64,000 nucleotides of DNA from Delphinapterus leucas (GCF_002288925.2 NW_022098036.1:38439444-38503443); one strand, 5' to 3'; positions 46,580 to 61,379 are shown, numbered from the stretch's first letter. Numbers and translations are program-made. The notes: generated from the sequence alone by a model not told the origin.

Positions 46580-49395
46580 ATTCTGAGAGAAATTTCACAT
46601 GATTTCATTGCACATTAGCATAATTAATGTCTTTTTATAATAAGATAAATGTACTGCTGTTTCTAGACCTTTGTAGACCTCAATGTCTTTCAGGGTAACA
46701 TGTTCTTTGACTGTATTTATTGCTATTTTAGCGTGTTTGTAATATGACTGCATTTTAGACATCAAACACGACAACTTTTGCTTCAATTGACTTCTGTTTT
46801 GAAAAGCCTTTTTTCTTCCTTCAAGAGGGTAAACTTACAACTTAGAAAAAAATGAAATGTATATAACTGTGAAAATCACTTTTCACTAAGGGCAAAATTG
46901 ATATCATTGCAATTGGTTAGAAGTGAAACCATTCACCTTTCTTTCTTTCTTCCTTTTTTTTTTTCTTTTGGTAAATGTTGTTACTTTTATATAACTCTAG
47001 CAGAAATGTTAGAATTATCATAAATGAGCTTTTACGCATGCTGTTATTTCATCTTCTGTAAAAAATTTCAATCATATTCTTAATGTTTCCATTTCCAAGC
47101 CAACTGTTTAACGTGCAAGGCTTTATTTCAGACTGCAGCTCAGACTATTCATTTATGCTAACAGTAGAGCTTGAACAATACTGTAAATTAAAGAAAATGT
47201 AATTTGGGGATTTGTCTTATAATTTACCATTTTCAAAAAGCACTCTCTGGAGAAATTAATAGCTTAAATATTACTGGAATAATGAGGATCAAGTTTGAGG
47301 AAAATATAGCTTGGAAGTCTATTACTGAAAATGATGGAAATAGGCATTTTTGTATTGCTATCTGAGCAAATATAATACCATACCATTTATCTCTAATTCT
47401 CTCTAGAAAAAGAACAAGAAGCACTGCAAAAACAAAGAGTAAGGATTTAACTGGATCTGTTATTCTCCTGCTTTCCCTTGCCTCCTATTTCTCTTATGAT
47501 AAATATTAACAAAAATCAGCAAATAGAACTACAGAGTAAAAACAGAAGGCTGATCTAGTCTTTGGGTCAACAGAGAGTTTCCACTTAGCATATCGAAAAA
47601 TCTTGGGCCTATTATTCTGGGAAAAATATCCTCACATATAATCCAAATGTTCATTTTCAAATCTATTCATGTTCAATGAAGTGTGTGATTTTTCTATTCA
47701 AGTTAGAGAAAGCCAGATTGAGAATTTATCTAAATTCAGCTAATTACATTTGGTCAAGCATTGTCCTTGGCACAATTATTCTCCAGATCTAAATTTTTGT
47801 ACTTTTAATCAGCTATGGCTACAGGGGCCATTGGCTGCAAAAATAGAAATTTTAATTACCTCAGGATACAGTGCTATCACTAGACCTTCATATTTTGTGT
47901 TGCTTTTTCCTGTCCAAATAAATGGTTGGGTTTATGCAACAAATGTGTCCTAAAGAGGTAAAACAGGGACAAACAACATGGAACAGTTCAGTGAGATTAA
48001 TTTGTCTCTTAATTCCGCTCTGTAAAGTTTAGAACTTCATTTCTGAATGGTAGGTAGCTTTTGACAGCCATTTGAATTGTATCTCTTACGGCACAGTCAC
48101 CATTTGGGCTGGGTAGTTTCACCACCACCCAATTAATTTTTAAATTATACCACAAGAAATTGACACATTGTCTTGATGCATTTATATCTGTGATCTTGGA
48201 GCTTTGATGCCTCACTTACCACCGCCCTCCCTCACTTGTGAGAAAGACTTCTCTCCTTTGTAAAGACAGGGATATGAAACAGAAAAGAAGCAGGCAGAAT
48301 TTTTACACCTCCTCTTGTCAGTTTGGATGACTCACTAAGCTTGGTAGGCTGTATGCCCTGTATCAATACAATTACATAATCATTACCTGTAAGTTAAATC
48401 ACTTCACACACCCACTGGCAAAAATATAACAATAAAGTTATTCTTATGATTTTTCCTCTTCAAAGTAATTATATATAGTTGAGGAACTAAACTAAATTCA
48501 AACTAATATAATTTCAAACATTACCTTTCCCCTTATAAAACTTTTTGCTCCTCTTATCCTGCACTGTACTAAATGAAAAACAAAAACAAACAAAAGAAAA
48601 ACAAAAAAACTAGTCATAGTGAAGAGCTAAAATGAATTTCTCAGCTATTCAGTAGATATATTCAGGAACAAAAAGGGAAACTGGTAGCATTTTCACACTG
48701 CCTAACAGGTACTAGGTGCTCAAAAAGCACTCACTGAAACAGTTAAACATATACATTTCTTTCAAAATGACTTGAAATAATGCCAAGATTTTCAAGAATA
48801 AAAATTTGCTTAGGAGATCATTTTTCTACAATAAATGCAAGCACCAGTAAAATTTCCATGAATTAAGGGAAATGAGGATGACTCTGATTTTATAGTTAGT
48901 TAGCTTTGAAAATTAGTGTGCCTAAGTTCTGGGCATTTAAAGGATTTAGAGATAGGAGAGGAAGCCACATAACCTCCAAGGGCATGGGTCTGAATCCAAC
49001 ACAGGTTGTCACAGAAAGTTGCTATCATTTGACAACTGCTTTGTGAAATGAGCTGGTCTCAGTCCAGTGGACAGATGTCCGTATCACAAGATGCTCTAAT
49101 TGGCAGTCTGAGCAGAGGAGCCAAAATTTGAATGGGTCTGGAGTCTGAGCCCTTTTCTCACTCTCTAAAGGGGCAGACAGAGGTTCACTCATAATGGAAG
49201 CTTAGAATTGCTGGTGGCAATCATATAGCTGTTTTATGGATAAACAGAGGACTTTGTGTTTCAAAGCTGTCAGTCTAATTTTTCAACATACTCTAGTACT
49301 TTTAATAAGGTCTTCCCAAGTTAATGCAAGTGTTCTTTACTTTTTGCTGCAAATTAATGATTACAATCTTGCATATTGTCAAGGAAAAACCAGAG
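46580..49395. other. Long unassigned stretch
   Basis: About 2.8 kb with a pyrimidine tract at 46,938-46,970 and an A-rich tract near 48,575-48,610. No transposable element, exon or RNA gene that I can name. Confidence 0.4.
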
Positions 49396-49399
49396 ATGG

Positions 49400-49850
49400 A
49401 GAGTACTTAAGGCAGTAGAAACAGATTTTATTCAGGAACTACTGGAATATGGGAAAAGAGACCGCAATATAGAACTGGGCTCAATTCTAAAAACAATACG
49501 TGGAAGTGGAGATTTATAACCAAGGAGCAGGGTGGGGGTCAGTAGATGGAAAATTACTTAGAGGAAACATCAAGGTAAGGGAGAATTTTGGCTAAACTGA
49601 CTTGATAGGATTCTTGCTGAAGGTAGGCCAGGGTGATCAGATATCCCCTGGGGGAAGATGGTGGAATAAGGAATTTGATCAGATATTGAGGGTGGAGATT
49701 CCTGCAAAACTGACTAAACAGGGTTTTTGCTAAAATTGGGTGATATAAAGATAGACAGGGAAGTCCAAAGGTCTAGACCTACATAAGAAGAGAGTTCTGG
49801 GGAGCCTGACTAAAGTTTGGTCAAGGAGAGAGTCTTTGTCAATATACTAG
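49400..49850 (-). repeat. Possible old LTR-type repeat
   Basis: 'cagattttattcaggaacta' at left would be the reverse of a poly(A) signal region. Internal phrases recur at about 100-bp spacing ('ttttggctaaactgacttga', 'gcaaaactgactaaacaggg'). This fits an old LTR read on the minus strand; the family is unknown. Confidence 0.35.
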
Positions 49851-49854
49851 CTCA

Positions 49855-50330
49855 TTTCTCATATAAAATGTGTAATATTGTTGGATTGAATGACTATCAC
49901 TAGTCAGCTAAAAATATCACACATGCCATGAAAACTGGCAAGTAAAATTCAATAAATGCTTGAACTTAGAGTATTTTGCCTGTGGCTCACAATATGCCCA
50001 GTCTGCTACAGCTTTTCTGTGTACCACATTGAAGTGGATATTTACAAGGCCTGGGAAATCAGATGGGCCGAATTACTGGACATGCCCTTTTACAATTACT
50101 GACATAGCAATAGCCTTGATCAGTGTCTTTATATTGAATAATGACAAATGACTGCCTACTGATACGATTTTAGGAGCTATAAAATGCCTACTGTCTCCAT
50201 TCACCTAAAATTCTAGGCTTGAAGTCTCATTCTTTTAGCTCTGGTTTTGATTTCTTTGGGAGAGGGCATTTTCCAAACTACAGAATACTCTTTTAGCTAT
50301 TTCACTAACTGCCCCCCTAAACCCACAAGT

Positions 50331-50361
<31 letters not shown>

Positions 50362-50745
50362 ATTCCACAGTCATACACATTTGGGAAAAACTTCGTTAAA
50401 CAATGTTAAATAGATTTATCTATGCAAAATTCACTGAGTCTTTAACATACAAATATGTCTTTTGACACTCAAAGAAGAGAGAGCGTGCAGCATTTCATAT
50501 AATACGACTAACATTGCTGGAAACTAGTGTTCCAAGGAACACAGACTGAGAAATGCTCTTCTCAGTTATTTAGAGTTTGGTGTGCACTAATTGATAATTG
50601 TTACCTGTCAGCAGGATTTTCAAAAGAAAGGGGGGAAATAGGCAAAGTTTGTTAAGCTGGAATTACTGGAGACTGTTTTCCCAAATCTTGCTGACATCAG
50701 AACACCACTAAAAACAAAAACTTGTTCCTTTCCCCACTACCCAGA
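49855..50745. other. Unassigned sequence with a GT microsatellite
   Basis: A (GT)n run of about 14 units lies at 50,333-50,361. Nothing else is recognised. Confidence 0.5.
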
Positions 50746-50747
50746 CA

Positions 50748-51712
<965 letters not shown>

Positions 51713-51714
51713 CC

Positions 51715-52995
51715 TCAGAATGAAAATGGTTTTCTTTTTGAGAAGCTTAGTAGATTCTCAGTAGCATGTTGCTCCTGGTAAACTATTTTCAGTAAATCAT
51801 CAGGACAGTACAATTTCTTGCTATCAACTTTCTTTGAAATATTAATTAGATGAGTAAGCACTGTTCAGAGTCCTTCCGTGCCCTTTCTCTAATCCTGCAA
51901 TGTTTCCCCTCTGCTTGGAATTATCATGGAAGGCTTCCACCAGTAATATGTGGGTAGTGGAGGACAAATATGCCGGAAATGTATCGACTAGAACTGATCT
52001 TAGGAAGATTGTTCCAATCATCATATGTGAAAAGTTATAGGATTTGTTTCTCACTCCAATCAGACTCCAATCAAAACGGAATTTTTCTTGTCAGGAACGT
52101 ATTTGATAATGGAGCAGAGGCAGTTGCAAATGTACTACTCATTTTGTTCTTTATTAATAGGAATTGCATGAGATAGGACTTATTTCATGTTCCTGTTTTA
52201 GGGCACAAACTTGTAGCTGGACTATTATTCTTTCTACAGGGAATATTGTAAACTCATTGCCATTTGAAGAAGGAGTCGAAGAATATGAAGCCAAAGGATG
52301 GGGGGGGTGGGAAATTATCATAGAGGTGTGTCACATAGTTAATTCACAAAAATATTACATTATTTTTCTGGTATTTGAGATATATATAGTATTTGTAATC
52401 TTTAAAAATTTTTCAGTCTGTTTTGATTGCTTTTGTTAAAAGTAATTATTTACTCTCATACTTAATTTTGTACTATTCAGCTTTAGGCACCACCAACCCT
52501 GGATGTATCCCTTATATACTACTCATAAAATGACTTAAAGTAGTATTCTTTTGTATATTCTCATTATATAGCATGCTTTAGGTTTAAAAAATCAGAAAAC
52601 AATTCTCTCCATCAATCTTTGTCTCTCTCCAGTTTAAAAGGAATGCTTAGTTAATGAAGGTTAACTTTAAAAAAAGTTGTGATAGTTCCTCACAAAAACA
52701 TGTGTTTGACTAGATGAAGAACGGGAGCTAAAAATAGGACTAGAAATAAGGAAGATGATGAGAAGATGAAAAGAGAGAGAGTGAAACTTGAAAAGGAGAA
52801 GAAAGGTATGGCAAAAGAGAAATAAGAAAGGAACTAACAGAGAACAGAAAAAAGAAAAGCAAGAGAAGAAATGAGGATGGACATAATACCAGCTGGCTTT
52901 ATAGTTACTGACAACTGACTTCTATAAATTACAATCACTATAAGTAGGATACATAGGGTAATGATTTATTTTCCAGAGCTTTATTTCTTTCTGAG
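51715..52995. other. Unassigned sequence with a purine-rich tract
   Basis: Mostly without recognisable repeats. 52,725-52,880 is strongly purine-rich on the plus strand (AG-biased words such as 'gatgatgagaagatgaaaag'). Confidence 0.45.
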
Positions 52996-53015
52996 TTTTA
53001 TCCTCTGTGTTTTTA

Positions 53016-53474
53016 TTTATTTTTTAAAACACCATTATTACTTTATTTTCATATCCCTCTTAATACCAAGTGTACTATTTTCAATTTTTAAAAAAAATTT
53101 TATTTCTCTTTTTGGCTGCATTGGGTCTTCATTGCTGCGCGTGGGCTTTCTCTAGTTGCGGTGAGCTGGGGCTACTCTTCGTTGCGGTGCGCGAGCTTCT
53201 CATTGCGGTGGCTTCTCTTGTTGCAGAGCATGGGTTCTAGGTACGCGGGCTTCAGTAGTTGCAGCACATCGGCTCAGTAGCTGCAGTGTGCGAGCTCCAG
53301 GGTGCATGGGCTTCAGTAGTTGTGGCGCACAGGCTCAAGAGCGCACGCTCAGTAGTTGTGGCGCACAGGCTTAGTTGCTCTGCAGCATGTGGGATCTTCC
53401 CGGACCAGGGATCAAACCCATGTTCCCTGCATTGGCAGGAGGATGCTTACCCACTGTGCCACCAGGGAAGCCCC
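53016..53474 (-). mobile_element. CHR-type SINE, long form, with probable 3' transduction
   Basis: The SINE itself spans about 53,090-53,474 ('...accagggaagcccc' at right). The TSD 'tatcctctgtgttttta' (52,999-53,015) and its near-identical partner (53,475-53,491) enclose about 75 extra bases at 53,016-53,090 that are not SINE and not simple A tail. On the minus strand these lie 3' of the SINE and end in an A-rich run. This fits read-through transcription of a source SINE into its flank. Confidence 0.9.
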
Positions 53475-53491
53475 TATCCTCTGAGTTTTTA

Positions 53492-53955
53492 CACCACACA
53501 TACTCTCCTCTCACATGATCTGATACTCATTCATACTAAAGCAATAGAGATCAAGTGTGTTATATAGGAACTTGGGAACTGCCAACTGGGTGAGATTTAT
53601 GGTCCATCAATTCAGCATTTTGTGTAAACAGGGCCTACAAGGTGTAGGAGAAAGTGTTTTCGCACGTTTTTAGTAGATCTGAAACTGCTAGAAGTATTCT
53701 TTATCTCAAACAGTATGAAAAGAAAAAGTTAGGACAAGAGAGTCTAAAGTTTTCTGTTTATCAAGGGAACCTAAGCCATACAGGACTGGTGAGAGAGTTC
53801 ATTTACAGCTTAAGTGAGCAGACTTAATTTCCTAGAACAGAATAGTCTACAGATTAAGTGGAAAAATATAATTTTATATTAACCATGTTTATTACATATT
53901 TTGTGATTAAAAATACTTATTGTATTGCAACAATTAAAAAAAACTATAACTCATG
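53492..53955. other. Unassigned sequence
   Basis: No element or exon recognised. Confidence 0.45.
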
Positions 53956-53959
53956 ACCT

Positions 53960-55075
53960 GGTGAAATCTTTGCATCACTGAATCTCCTGACCTTTTATTT
54001 TTTCCATTTTTATTGGTGGCAACATGATCTTTCCAATCACTAAAACTATAAACTCTGGAGTCCTCCCCGACTTCTGCCCCCTCAGCCACAACATCCAATT
54101 TGTTATCAAGTCCTGACATTTCTACCTTCTTAATGTTTCTGGAATCATGTCCTTCTCTGCAATTTCATATCCACTGCTTCAGTTCAAGCTCTCATTATCT
54201 CTCTTTGGATTACTGCAATCACTTCCTAACTGATCTTGTTGCTTTGGGACAAATCATCTAATTCAGGGATTGGCAAACTATATAGCTCATGGGCCAAATC
54301 CAGTCTGTTACCCGTTTTTTAAAAAAATATTTTATTGGAACACAGCTATCCTTATTTATTTACCTGTTGTTTACTGTTGTTTTTATGCTACAGCAGCACA
54401 GCTGAGTAGTTGTGACATGGACTGCCTGGCCCACAAAGCCCAAAATATTTATGATCTGGCCCTCTATAGATAAAGTTTGCCAACCTCTGACATAATCCTT
54501 CTCCTCTCTGCAGCCAGAATGATATTTCAAAAACTCAGATATGATCATTACTCCTGCTTAAAATTTTGCACTGACTTCCCATAATCCACAGAATAAAATT
54601 CAGATATAATACTTGTATATCAAGTATAATTCACAAGGGCATTATTTTTTTTTTTTTGGCCCCATCTACTCTTCTAGTCTCATTTTCTGCTATTCTGCAC
54701 TTCCTTACTGTGTTCTGTTATGATAAAGTACTTGCAGTGCCCTGGATCTGTGATGTTTTTTCCTTGAGTTCTTGCTTCTGGCAAGCACAGTCATCTTTCA
54801 AACTCATGTTCTATTGTTGATCCTTAAGTAGACTTTCTAGATCACTCTAAGCCTAATTAAATCCTTCCTGTGAATTTATAATTTCTTCTTATATTTATCA
54901 CCAGTAGCACTCATTTTAATTTGTTGCTATTTTAAATTACTTCTCTATCTTTCCTAATAGACTATGAGCCTTTGGAGGATCTGGACGGTGTCTTATTTAT
55001 TCTAGTATCCCTTGTGCCTCGCGCAGTGCCTTAAATATAATAAACATTTGATGAATAACTGAATGAAGAAACTTT
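53960..55075 (+). mobile_element. LINE-2 (L2) fragment, split by a hAT element
   Basis: The left part has 'ctctggagtcctccccgact', 'gttatcaagtcctgacattt' and 'ggattactgcaatcacttcc'. The right part has 'atgatcattactcctgctta', 'ctgacttcccataatccaca', the 3' end 'cctttggaggatctggac' and 'aataaacatttgatgaataa'. Together they follow the L2 ORF2 end and 3' UTR. One of the best L2 copies in the window. Confidence 0.8.
54258..54490. mobile_element. Non-autonomous hAT-type DNA transposon
   Basis: The left end 'cagggattggcaaact' and the right end 'agtttgccaacctctg' are inverted repeats. Inside are 'gggccaaatccagtctgtt', 'attttattggaacacagct' and 'gatctggccctctatagat', the pattern of a widespread mammalian hAT element. 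It lies inside an L2 copy, so it inserted later. Confidence 0.8.
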
Positions 55076-55375
55076 AGCTAAATCTTCCTTGAACAAACTT
55101 CAGTGTGATCTGTGGAAAGGTGAACTTGTTCCCACAAAAACTGTAAAACACTACTGAATGTTTTTAAGCCAAAACTGGCTGAGGACTGTAAAAGTAAAGC
55201 AGAAAAACACAACACTTCTCCATAAATTTATGGAGTAGAAGAACAAAAACCAATTTTTTAAAATCAGAGGAATGAAAAAAAATTTTAATGAGAAAAACAA
55301 GGAAATGGTTTAGTTACTGATTGTGACTATAAACATACTATTATTTAATGAATTAAATAATTAAATTATATTACT

Positions 55376-57250
55376 TTGTATGGAAACATTTAAGACCCCA
55401 AATAGCCAAAACGATCTTGAGAAAAAGAAAAAACAGAGCCGGAGGTATCATACACCCTGACTTCAGACTATACTACAAAGCTAGAGTCATCAAAACAGTA
55501 TGGTATTGGCACAAAAACAGACACATACATCAGTGGAACAGAATAGAGAGCCCAGTCCAGAAATAAACTCATGCACTTATGGTTAATTAATCTACAACAG
55601 AGGAGGCAAGAACATACAATGGAGAAAAGACAGTCTCTTCAGCAAGAGGTGCTGGAAAAACTGGATGGCTACATGTAAAATAATGAGATTAGAACATTAT
55701 CTCACACCTTAGAAAAATAAACTCAAAATGGATTAAAGACCTAAATGTAAGACCTGAAACCATAAAACTCCTAGAAAAAAACAGGCAGAACACTCTATCA
55801 CATAAATCTTAGCAATATTATTTTGGATCTATCTCCTAAGGCAAAGGAAACAGAAACAAAAATAAACAAATGGGACCTAATTAAACTTCAAAGCATTGCA
55901 CAGCAAAGGAAACCATCAACAAAATAAAAAGACAACCTACCAAATGGGGGAGAACATTTGCAAATGATACAACTCATAATGGGTTAATATTCAAAAGACA
56001 TAAACAGCTCATATAATTCAATATCAAAAAAACAAATAACCTGATTACAAAATGGAAAGAAGACCTGAATAGACAAACAAGGCACACAAGTGCCCAACAG
56101 GGGACTTCCCTGGTTGTCCAGTGGTTAAGAATCCACCTTCCAATTTAAGGGAAGCAGGTTCAATTCCTGGTCAGACAACTAAGATCCCACATGCTGTGGG
56201 GCAACTAAGCCTGCACACCACAACTGGAGAGAGGCCTGTATGCTGCAATGAAGAGCCTGTATGCTGCAATGAAAGATCCCGCATGCTGCAATGAAGGTCC
56301 CGTGTGCTGCAACTAAGACCTGACACTGCCAAATAAATAATAAAAAATAAATTAATTACTTAGAACAAAACAAAAAAACCCAAATGTCCAACAGGCACAT
56401 GAAAAGATGCTCAACATTGCTAATAATCAGAGAAATGCAAATCAAAACCACAATGATATCACCTCATACCTGTCAGAATGGTTATCATCAAAAAGACCAC
56501 AAACAACAAGAGTTGGTGAGGATGTGGAGAAAAGGGAACCCTCATACACTGATGGTGGGAATGTAAATTGGTGCAGCCCCTGCAGAAAACAGTGTGGAGA
56601 TTCCTCAAAAAAACCAAAAACAGAACTAACAAATGACCCAGCAATTCCACTCCTGGGTATATATCTGATGAAAATGAAAACACTAATTTGAAAAGATACA
56701 TGCACCCCAATGTTCATAGCAGCATTATTTACAATAGCCAAGATATGGAAGCAACCCAAGTGTCCATCAACAGATGAATGGATAAAGAAGGTGTAGTTTA
56801 TACATACAATGGAATACTACTCAGCTATAAAAAAGAATGAAATTGTGCCATCTGCAACAACATGGATGAACTTAGAGGGTATTATGTTTAGTGAAATAAG
56901 TCAGACAGAGAAAGACAAAAACTGTAGGTTATCACTTATGTGTGGAATCTAAAAAATAAAACAAAAGACTATATATAACAAAACAGAAACAGACTAATAG
57001 ATAAGAGAACTAGTGGTTACCATTGGGGAGAGGGAATGGGGGAGGGGCAAGGTAGGGGTAGGGGATTAGCAGATACAAAGTAATTATGTATAAAATAAAT
57101 AAGCAACAAGGATATATTGTACAGCATGTGGAATATAGCCAATATTTTATAATAAGCTTAAATGGAGTATAACCTATAAAAATTTTGAATCACAATGTTG
57201 TACATCTAATATAACATTGTAAATCAACTATACCTTAATAAATTTTTTTA
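55376..57250 (+). mobile_element. 5'-truncated L1 with a nested SINE
   Basis: It starts in the ORF2 thumb region ('ttgtatggaaacatttaaga'), contains the C-terminal cysteine region ('gatggtgggaatgtaaattg' at 56,551) and the 3' UTR to 'ccttaataaattttttta'. Frames are broken. A SINE at 56,101-56,381 splits it. The TSD is weak ('tatattactttg' left, 'tatattgctaaa' right). Confidence 0.9.
56101..56381 (+). mobile_element. CHR-1-like SINE with an internal tandem array
   Basis: Head 'gggacttccctggttgtcc', then 'attcctggtcagacaactaa', then four units of about 22-26 bp sharing 'tgctgcaatgaa' or 'tgctgcaactaa' (56,222-56,325), then an A-rich tail. TSD 'aagtgcccaacag' (56,088-56,100) and 'aaatgtccaacag' (56,382-56,394). 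Confidence 0.92.
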
Positions 57251-57559
57251 AATCAAAAAAGTATATTGCTAAAAGTTGAATTCATTGAAAGACTCAATTT
57301 GGCTTTATAACATAAAATGAGTGATTTTTTTACCTTCTAATAATGCTTTACCAGGTTTTACAGACTGAGCTGACTTCAGAGAAAAATGTTATGACTTGAG
57401 AGCTTCACATTTCTTACGTGAAGATCACATTAAAGGCTCTGAATTCAAATAACCGACAGATATGATGAATATACCTATCAGAGAATATAAGCACATCACA
57501 CTGTAAATAGCCTGGCAAAAAGACAAATTATATATTAACTGAAAAAAACAGAATGTAAG

Positions 57560-60345
57560 AAAATATATGAGATGTAGGTTTTTAGAAATGGCAGAGTAAC
57601 TCAGCCAGAATAACCTTCTTGCAGATAACAATTATACTATATACATAATATAATAAAACCCCTAACTGTTTGAAAGCACTGGGGAACAACAAAGCACTCA
57701 GATACTAGAGGGCATCTATCCTTGAAAGATAGAACTGCAATCAGTGAGATTTGTAAGTATGCACCTTTTTGCCTGAGAGTACATCCCAATCTGCACCAGG
57801 TTCTGGGTAACAGAAATTTACTGGCTTGGGATAAAAAAGAACAGAGTTCTAGGCTGGAAAATTCAGGGGGAAAATCCTGGAAGAGAGGGAGCTACAGAGA
57901 AAATGAATCTCATAATCTGTGTATAAATTTCACCCAAACTCTTGTTTGACCACTAAACTGTACCTGCCTCCGAGAGACCCTGGTAAGCCTGGTGAAAAAG
58001 CAGCAGCTGGAAGATAAAAGACTTGGGAAGAGATTTTAGTTGCTGCCCATATAAGGGAAATACAGTTTGGATTTTAAGTCTAGCCAAGTTAACTACCTGT
58101 CAGAACAAAATTAATACTCTTCAGAGGAATATAACTGAATCCAGAGTCTTTACAACATGGCTGTCATAATGTCCAGTATACAATAAAAAACACAATATAC
58201 GCAAAGATATAGGAAAATGTGATCCATGGTTAGGACAAAAAGCACTTATTAAAATCTAGTCCCCAAATGATTCAGATACTTAAAAAATAAAGATTTTAAA
58301 ATTGCTATTATAAATAAATACAAATTTAAAGGAAAATATAATAAATTAACAATGGGAAATTTTAGCAGAGAGTTAGAAACCAAAAAAAAACTAAATTAAA
58401 AATTATAGAACTGAAAAATACATTAACTAAAATAAAAAATTCACTGGATAAGATTAACAACATATTAGAGATAGCAGAAAAAAAACAGTAAGTAAACTTG
58501 AAGATAGAGCAATAGAAGTTATTAATTTGGAAACAATTAGGGGAAAACAAAATATTAAAGGAAAATGAATAGAGTCTCGGAGAGAGTGGGACAGGATCAA
58601 GAGGTCTAGTATACATGGAATTGAAGTCCCAGAAGGTGAGAATTGAAAATGAATCAGAAAAAACACTAACAAAAAAACACTTTGGAGACTTAATGGTTGA
58701 AACTTACAAAATTAAAAAAAAAACAAAAACATGAACACGAACATGCAGATCCAAGACACAACAAGCCCCATAAAGAATTATTACGAAGAAAACCATACCA
58801 AGGCACATCACAGTTAAACTGATGAACTCCAAAGATTAAGAGAAAATCTTGAAGGTAGCCAGAGAAAAACAATATATTATATTCAGGGAAACAACATTAA
58901 GCATGTTTTACAACAATAAGCATTCTTACTTCATTACCTTCTTATCTATAACAACTGAGGTCAGCTGACAGTAGAACAACATCTTAAAAGCGCTGAAATA
59001 AGAAAAAGAAAAAGGCTCAGCCAAGAATTCTAAATCTAGAGAAACTATCCAACAAAAATGAAGGTGAAATAAAGACATTTGAAGATAAACAAAAACAGAG
59101 AATTTGCTACCATAAGACTGCATTATAAGAACTGCTAAAGGAAGTTCTTTAGCTTGAAGGGAAATGACACAATTGTAACTTGTATGTTCAGGAACAGATG
59201 AAGAGCATTAGAAATGATAAATATTTGACTATATATAAAAGGCTACATGTATTTTCTTTTTTAAAAAAGACATTAAGGGCTTCACTGGTGGCTCAGTGGT
59301 TGAGAGTCTGCCTGCCAATGCAGGGGACATGGGTTTGTGCCCTGGTCCAGGAAGATCCCACATGCCGCGGAGCGGCTGGGCCCGTGAGCCATGGCCTCTG
59401 AGCCTGCGCATCTGGAGCCTGTGCTCCACAACAGGAGAGGCCACAACAGTGAGAGGCCCGCGTACTGCAAAAAAAATAAAATAAAATAATAATAAAAATA
59501 AATAAAAATTTTAAAAGACATTAAAAGCAAAAATTATAATATTGCTTTCTGTATTATTGCCTTTTATAACAACTATAGCACAAAGGATCAGAGGGCAAAT
59601 GGAAATATACTGTTGCAAGATTCCCATATTTTACATGAAATAGTATAATATTGACTCTAAATAGGATGTGGTGAGTTAAAGATGCATATTCCTAGAAATA
59701 GAGTTATATCTGGAAAACAAATAGCAGAATGATACATCTAAGTTCAAGCATATGAATAATTATACTAAATATTGTTGGATTCAGGTCTAGCATTAAATAT
59801 CATTACTGGGCTAAATACTCCAATTAAAAAGCCAAGATTGTCAGACTGGTTAAAAAAAGCAACATCCTATTATATACTGTCTATAAGAGATAAGCCTTTA
59901 GAAAAAGACAGAAATAAAATGCAAGGAAAGGATGGAAAAAATACATACCAGGCAACCTATAAGTATAAAACATATGTTGGGTAAAAACAGTGATAGAAAT
60001 AGTATTCAATGGAATACTACACAGCAATGAAAATGAAAAATTTCTATGCACAACAATATGGATGTCCCTCACAAAAAATACTGAATGAAAAGCCAGTCAC
60101 ATGAAAAAATAATGTTTGTTGTCAGTATGGTGATTATTTTTTGGGAAGAGGGTGGGAATAGGGCTGGATGAGGGCACAAGGGGACTTCTGAAATGCTGAA
60201 TAAACTTCTCATTTCTTGATCTGGATGCCGTTCATATGGATGTTTACTTTGTGGTAAATCATGGAACTGACACTTGTGATTTGTATACTCTTCTCTATGC
60301 ATGTTATACTTCAATAATAATGTTTATTTATAAAAATGGGCCAGG
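57560..60345 (+). mobile_element. Old L1 (L1M/HAL1-like) with ORF1 remnant and large ORF2 loss
   Basis: 57,560-58,300 resembles an old L1 5' region. 58,300-59,180 is a decayed ORF1 (A-rich, many stops; end near 'gaaataaagacatttgaaga'). 59,525-59,980 covers the start of ORF2 ('actccaattaaaaagccaag'). Near 59,990 it jumps to the 3' end ('tattcaatggaatactacac' through 'tatacttcaataataatg'). Most of the endonuclease and all reverse transcriptase are missing. HAL1 elements, which lack ORF2, are an alternative, but the short ORF2 start argues for an internally deleted L1M. Confidence 0.7.
59277..59512 (+). mobile_element. CHR-type SINE, short form, with AT-rich tail
   Basis: Full copy with a few substitutions in the head ('gggcttcactggtggctcag') and a tail of A with T interruptions. 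TSD 'aaaagacattaa' at 59,265-59,276 and 59,513-59,524. Confidence 0.94.
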
Positions 60346-61379
60346 ATCAACCTATATAAATCTAGAGAGATACTCTATAATCAATGAATCATTTCACTAA
60401 TAAAAGCATATGAGTAAAGAAAGAGTATATTTTAAGGCAAATATGTAAAAGCAATGTTCAATGATAAAAATTAAGTTTTTGAAAATCTCCATAGTGAAAC
60501 TTAATTATAGGTTATGCCATAGAATCATCTGTAAATGTTTCTGAATTTCATTTTTAAAAATATTTTTAAAAAGTACCATAAATAAGGAAATCAATTTCAT
60601 TTTACATATCTTGAATTTGTAATAATGTTTTTATTACCACTCTTGCTCTTCGAGATCGCCTTCCTTCTACGTTCTTTTACAAAATACGTGTAAATTAGTA
60701 CTATGTTGCAGATAATATGCATAATAAGAAGCATTAAATTTTTCAGTGCTTAATGCCTTTGTGATATTATGACTCAGAACTGTCAACTCCCACTTCTAGG
60801 GTCGTGTTTTTGGTTGACACCAAAAGAGATCCATAGCTATTTGGATGTTTGAGATGGAAAAATCTTTGGGTCATTATTATTTAATTAATTCAGCTTAGCT
60901 GGTTATTTTTTAAACCTCTTCCTCAATATACAAGGTTATCTGATGGTTGGCTTAATGATATCTTGCCAAAGCACATGCCTTCAGCTCTTCCTTCATCCTC
61001 AGTTCCCTTGAGCTAACAGATGCAGGAATACAGTTCTAATTTCTGAGTTTATTTTCTTCCAGCTTTAGCTAGCTAAGAATTCATTGCTAAATCATGTACT
61101 AATTCTTAGCCAATATGTTTAATTTTCCTTTTGAGTTCCAAATCCTTCTTTTTCTGATGTTCCCATTAGGAATGACTCCAGTTTGAACATATACTGAAAT
61201 TTCTATGGTTTCCAGAAGGGTATACTGAAATAAACCCAGATATTCTAGAATTCCACATAAGGGTTACTTGTAGTAGGCACTGGTACCACATACTATACTA
61301 ATTAGTATCTCTGGCTTTTAGAATTCTAGGCTATTTCCTCCATTTCTTTTTACTATTAATCATTTCCAATTTAGCATGC
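60346..61379. other. Unassigned sequence
   Basis: About 1 kb without a recognised element, exon or RNA gene. Confidence 0.45.
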
